Source of the DNA: Parietaria judaica | Lineage: Eukaryota; Streptophyta; Magnoliopsida; Rosales; Urticaceae | DNA length: 64,000 nt | Assembly (NCBI GenBank): GCA_954871525.1 | Contig: OX940868.1 | Location: forward strand, 17,851,056-17,915,055 | Reading direction: 5' to 3' | Shown: positions 60,265-64,000 of the stretch, in pieces | How positions within the stretch are numbered: the first letter of the stretch is position 1 | Layout: each line of letters begins with the position of its first letter | Notes under the pieces: generated by a model | The model's input: only the letters and a program-made list of their open reading frames with translations | The model's database searches: none | Told to the model about the DNA's origin: nothing | Position numbers and translations under genes: made by a program

Positions 60265-60921
60265 TGTTGATATGGGACTTCGTCCCCAAATAAAACGACA
60301 ACGAACTTGTCCTCCTTGTACAAAACAACGACGTCAACCCTGGAAAACGACACCACGATCTCCCAGTCAGTGTACGACAAGAATCTTATCCACTACGAAA
60401 TACAACGTAGAAGCTGGCATAACCCTCATCAATGGGTCTTTACATAGAGATTGGACCATCACGACGAACGGAGCCTAAAGTCTTCAAACACTTCAACGGA
60501 AATATTCCCAAGAGACCAAGCACTCCTCAAGACCATTCCACGGTGACCAACTCAATGACCACCACGTCAGTATCAGATACGAACGAGATGGAAATACCTT
60601 TACACGTGGCAACCATCAAGGGATAAGTAGGGAATCGAGCCTTATAGCCGTTGCATGAAGTTATGAAAGAGAGGAAGACTATTCATCCTATAAATAAAAA
60701 TGAATTAAGATGAAGATTACAAACTTTTTACTTTAAACCTACATACTCTGTATTCAACCTCGTGAATCAAAGGAATTATATTGCTCTTTCTTATTTTTTC
60801 GATCTATTTCCCAATATTTTATCTCGATAATTTTTTTTTCTTAAAACGGAGTGGATTCATTACGAATTATTGAGATCCTTCATCTTTTAACATTGTACCG
60901 AAGTACGATCACTTCGTGACA
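60265..60921 (+). mobile_element. Possible solo or truncated LTR
   Basis: The block starts TGTTGATATGGG and ends TTCGTGACA (TG..CA), has CCTATAAATAAAAATG at about 60688 as a TATA-like box, and carries phrases such as ACTCTGTATTCAACC that recur in plant LTRs. No matching flanking pentamers and no primer-binding site follow. It may be a diverged LTR or another class of repeat. Confidence 0.35.
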
Positions 60922-61712
60922 GTTGGTCGTGATTACTCACATCAGCAACGACTATTTTAAGTTCAAATAACACAAAATTAACTAGCAGAGAAAGAAAAAA
61001 CACGAAGAAACGCAACAAATTACAATACGAAATTAAAGACAAAGACTCGAACCGTCATGAGAGCTAAAAACGACAATAAAGTGAAAACTGATAATTAACC
61101 TGAAAAAACGACAAAATAATACAAAGGAGCATCACGTTAATATCTCAGCCGAGTTTATAAATGACAAATTTTAAAACCAACAAAGGTTATAAGGGTAATT
61201 TGTGGCATAAGTACTTGTAAGTGTGCGCTTTAGGCTTGACTGTTCTATATCTTTTTTCCCGGCAAATATACTCTTTTTTTTATTTGCATGTTTCTGTTTC
61301 GAATTGTTTGAAACGTCGATTTCCAATGTGTTTTGATTTTGTTTTGAGATTTATAAATAAAGTTGTGTGCGATCTTTCTACAATGCCAAATCTCGTTTGA
61401 TTTTTCATTCTCGAGTGATGCGTAATATATCTTCCGTTTATTTTAAAAAAACAAAAACAAAAACCAAACAAAAAACGAGTCAAACACTCGTACCAATCGG
61501 ACTAGTCTGCTCGACTTCGTTGACTTCGGGTTAGAGAAGAACTGGTCTTGGAACTCCCAAGAAATTGATCTTTTTAGGAAGTGTTTTATCACATTTTAGT
61601 ACGAAGACCCTTATTTTTGTATATACCATAAACTACAAACAAATGTTGTCTTGACACCAAACATTTACAGAGCCGGAGAGAGAGAAACGACATCGCGTTT
61701 TATTGCTTCGTC
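60922..61712. other. 3' flank of the DUF760 gene
   Basis: No gene seen. The last part, roughly 61640-61712, should be the 3' UTR of the minus-strand DUF760 gene. Confidence 0.45.
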
Positions 61713-63056
61713 TCAGCTCTTAACAAAGTGGTATTTCGACTCCACGTAGCTTTCAGCCTCCCACAGGAACGACCCGAAAGCAACGGCCTCCAAAACCAGC
61801 ATTGTCAGCCCAGAGAACGTCACTGAGAGAACCTGATCGTTTGACGCATTGATCGAGCCATCATCAGCGATCTTGATATCGGGCCTACCAAAAAGCGCCT
61901 GAGTCTGCTTCTCGATCAATGAGATCGATTCCTTGGATCGTATCGTGGCGTACCGCTGCAGCGTGTCGCCGTCCAAGTACATCACGTACGATCTCAGCTT
62001 GTTTGATCTGCTGCCTTCCCCTTGGTCATCGCCCGAGTCCTCCGCAGGTATGCGGATTACCGAGGCGGGATCCCAGAGACGGAAATTCCCCTTCGGCAGC
62101 ACTTCGTAACTATCCTGGTCTTCGATGAAACGGTCGGGAAGCGTTTTCATGGTTCTCTCTAGCTGGAACCTGTCATCGACCCTCTTTAGGAAGTATCCGT
62201 ACATGATGGAAGCAGCGTAGAGCTTTCCGAGTTTAACCTTGCTGATCTGGACGGTGGAGTCCAGCGGGCCTACACTCCGTTCGCCGAAAACAATGGACAA
62301 GTGAGACTGGATCATCTCGTATGCATCCTGGGAATGGAGGGCTTCGAGTTTGTGTTCTTGATTGGGCCAGAAGTCAACCCTTCCCGTTGGATCCGCCGTG
62401 TCGTTTATTCTGGGTATCATCGTGATGTTGTGTTCGACGAAGTTCCATGCGACGAGGCAATATATTATCTCTTCTAACGTGTTGCGTCGCTCCTTCTCTT
62501 TGACTTTCGCTATTCTCCTGCGCGTGTGTGTTCCTTCGAGTCAGTAAAAAATTGCAAGTAATTTACAGTTACGAAAGTAATAAACATACATACGCACACG
62601 GCACACATACATATATATAGAGAGAGGGTACTGACTTGTAAAGAAGATCTTGAGATGCTGGTGAAACATCTTTCTTGTTCGCATCTCTATCGGATTCGAG
62701 GTTCTCTAGCTGCTGGTCAACTGTTGCAGGAAGTAGATGCGGATGTGTCTGCAAGATTTGAGCCAAAAGCTGACCGACCGGGGATTCGAATTCAACGGGA
62801 GCAATCGGCACCAAATCGCCACTTGGGTTTTCCGATACTCTCACACTCACATCTCTTGAATGATACTTGTGCAGTCCATTCCCAAGCTTTGGGATGTAAA
62901 ATGAAGAACCGCTCTACACGCAAATATACCCGAAATTAAAGTTTGAAATAGCCAGAGAAGAATGCAAACAAAGAGATTTAAAAATCACCCACAAAGACGT
63001 CTACTAAAGCTTAATTTACGGAAACAGAACCGCAGGCACAATGCTAAGAATTCCAT
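61713..63056 (-). CDS. Plastid DUF760 protein (UV-B-induced protein At3g17800 type)
   Basis: Coding is complement(join(61713..62517, 62636..62911, 62989..63056)), 382 residues; introns are 118 and 77 bp, GT-AG, both phase 2. The family is plastid-targeted and of unknown biochemical role; At3g17800 was named as UV-B induced. Conserved blocks are VEFESPVGQLLAQIL, HPHLLPATVDQQLENL, RIAKVKEKERRNTLEEIIY, YAASIMYGYFLKRVDDRFQL, TLQRYATIRSKE, ALFGRPDI and LVLEAVAFGSFLWEAESYV. The first exon (MEFLALCLRFCFRKLSFSRR) is basic and Ser/Leu-rich, as in a transit peptide. It is short, and an in-frame Met seven codons upstream (63077) could also be used. At3g17800 is longer, about 420 residues as I recall, mainly from its transit peptide. 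The acceptor at 62912 was chosen over one two bases earlier because only it keeps the frame open. Confidence 0.85.
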
Positions 63057-63077
63057 CAAGAGGGCAGGTACTTTCAT

Positions 63078-64000
63078 TAGAAGGATTTTTGGTGAAATAG
63101 CGAAATCGGTTACAAAAATTATGGTTTTTTTGTTATTATTATTTCAATGAGACAGCGATTATATTGATAAAAGCAAATTTACAATGCAAGGTCCGAGAAT
63201 TGTTTACGATTAGCCAGCCCGTAACTCAGTCCGGCTATATAGACCAAACTCCACCATGAAACAGATGGAAAAACAAGGACTACTCGTCAAAGAGAGCATG
63301 TCCAACCTCTCGGAAGGTCCGAAAGAGAACATCAAAAGTAAATACTAGAATACAAATACCAAAACAACAACGAAAGTAAAGGCAACGACACAAGAATTCT
63401 TATGCGGGAACCGAATTTGGAAAGAAAACTAAGGGCACAGGTGCCAATCAACTATGATTAAAGAAATACTATGGAGGTATAAGAGAGTGTGGGGCGGCTT
63501 AAAACACTAAGCCGAGAATCGCGAAAAAGATTCACATAATTCTTTTGTCGCATTGCGAAGTTTTACGATGGATCGGGTCTGGAAAACTGATTCGCAACAT
63601 AATGCACGAAAGTAGACTAAATACCGAAAATAATCTATTTAGATTGCTATCTGAATTCGAAAGTTGAGAACTGAACTTTACTCATTTTACAGATTACCCT
63701 AATGGGTAGAAAGGCAATGAATCGGATAATTCCTATAAGCTGCAGATAATTCCTTGAATTAAGATGACTAAGATGGAGATTTCAACCACTAAATCCCCAG
63801 AACGATGAGGAAACCATGTTCAGAAGAGTCCAACAATGGCTGACTTGTTCTTCACAGTTATGGATTCCACGCTCTATTACTAAAACTGGACCTCTAAGGA
63901 AACAAAATTCAAGCTAAGAACCACCGTTTTCCATTACAATCAAATTAACCAGAAGTAACAGTACCAGACATGAAAGGAAACCGGTAATACAATCGAAACC
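63078..64000. other. Region upstream of the DUF760 gene, no gene recognised
   Basis: Moderately AT-rich with no long open frame. The minus strand near 63150-63180 looks like an end of a transcript (ATTTGCTTTTATCAATATAA), so this may be the 3' UTR of a further minus-strand gene beyond the window, or the promoter and leader of the DUF760 gene. Confidence 0.35.

Noticed and set aside
60265..60921. Endogenous pararetrovirus fragment
   Set aside because: The promoter-like TATA region invited the idea, but no coat, movement or polymerase coding is present; an LTR-like repeat is simpler.

Overview
The window is nuclear DNA of a flowering plant, most likely a eudicot. It has spliced genes with GT-AG introns, AT-rich intergenic DNA, Ty1/copia, hAT and Mutator-type elements, and genes for cellulose-synthase-like D, a P-class PPR protein, an EPCR-type Enhancer-of-Polycomb-like protein, R2R3-MYB, XTH, DWF1 and a DUF760 plastid protein. 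Every gene name rests on reading the translated sequence and remembering the families; no search was run, and I do not name a species.

Layout, left to right. 1-2557 (+): 3' part of a CSLD gene, open at the window edge. 5291-7170 (-): two-exon mitochondrial PPR gene resembling At1g07590. 8466-13742 (+): four coding exons plus a leader intron of an EPCR1-like chromatin gene; it diverges from the PPR gene across about 1.3 kb. 13743-20265: mostly transposon debris, including a 1.5 kb Mutator-like element. 18862-20579 (-): decayed R2R3-MYB gene of the MYB46/MYB83 type. 20580-27946: non-coding, with two MITEs and an old copia LTR fragment. 27947-31696 (-): four-exon XTH gene of the XTH27/28 type with a 2.5 kb third intron. 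31700-40400: non-coding, with a hAT MITE, a solo-LTR-like block, a long-TIR MITE and duplicated segments. 40619-42996 (-): DWF1/DIMINUTO with a leader intron. 43076-51425: transposon-rich block holding a GC-rich hAT MITE, an ATCGAT-rich MITE, a 1.1 kb foldback Mutator-like element with perfect 9-bp target-site duplications, and a dead hAT transposase gene invaded by another Mutator-like MITE. 51426-59977 (-): complete, young Ty1/copia element (identical-length 643-bp LTRs, about 8 differences, perfect 5-bp TSD) whose only visible lesion is one in-frame stop. 61713-63077 (-): plastid DUF760 gene resembling At3g17800. 63078-64000: no gene recognised.

The cellular genes do not form an operon-like unit. 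Four of them (CSLD, XTH, DWF1 and the broken MYB46/83-like gene) concern cell walls or growth, but I read that as coincidence of neighbourhood, not a cluster. The most unusual material is in the mobile DNA: two copies each of two distinct MITE families, a near-perfect giant hairpin, nested insertions, and a copia leader built of tandem GC-rich hairpins. I found no wholly new biological system that I could defend.
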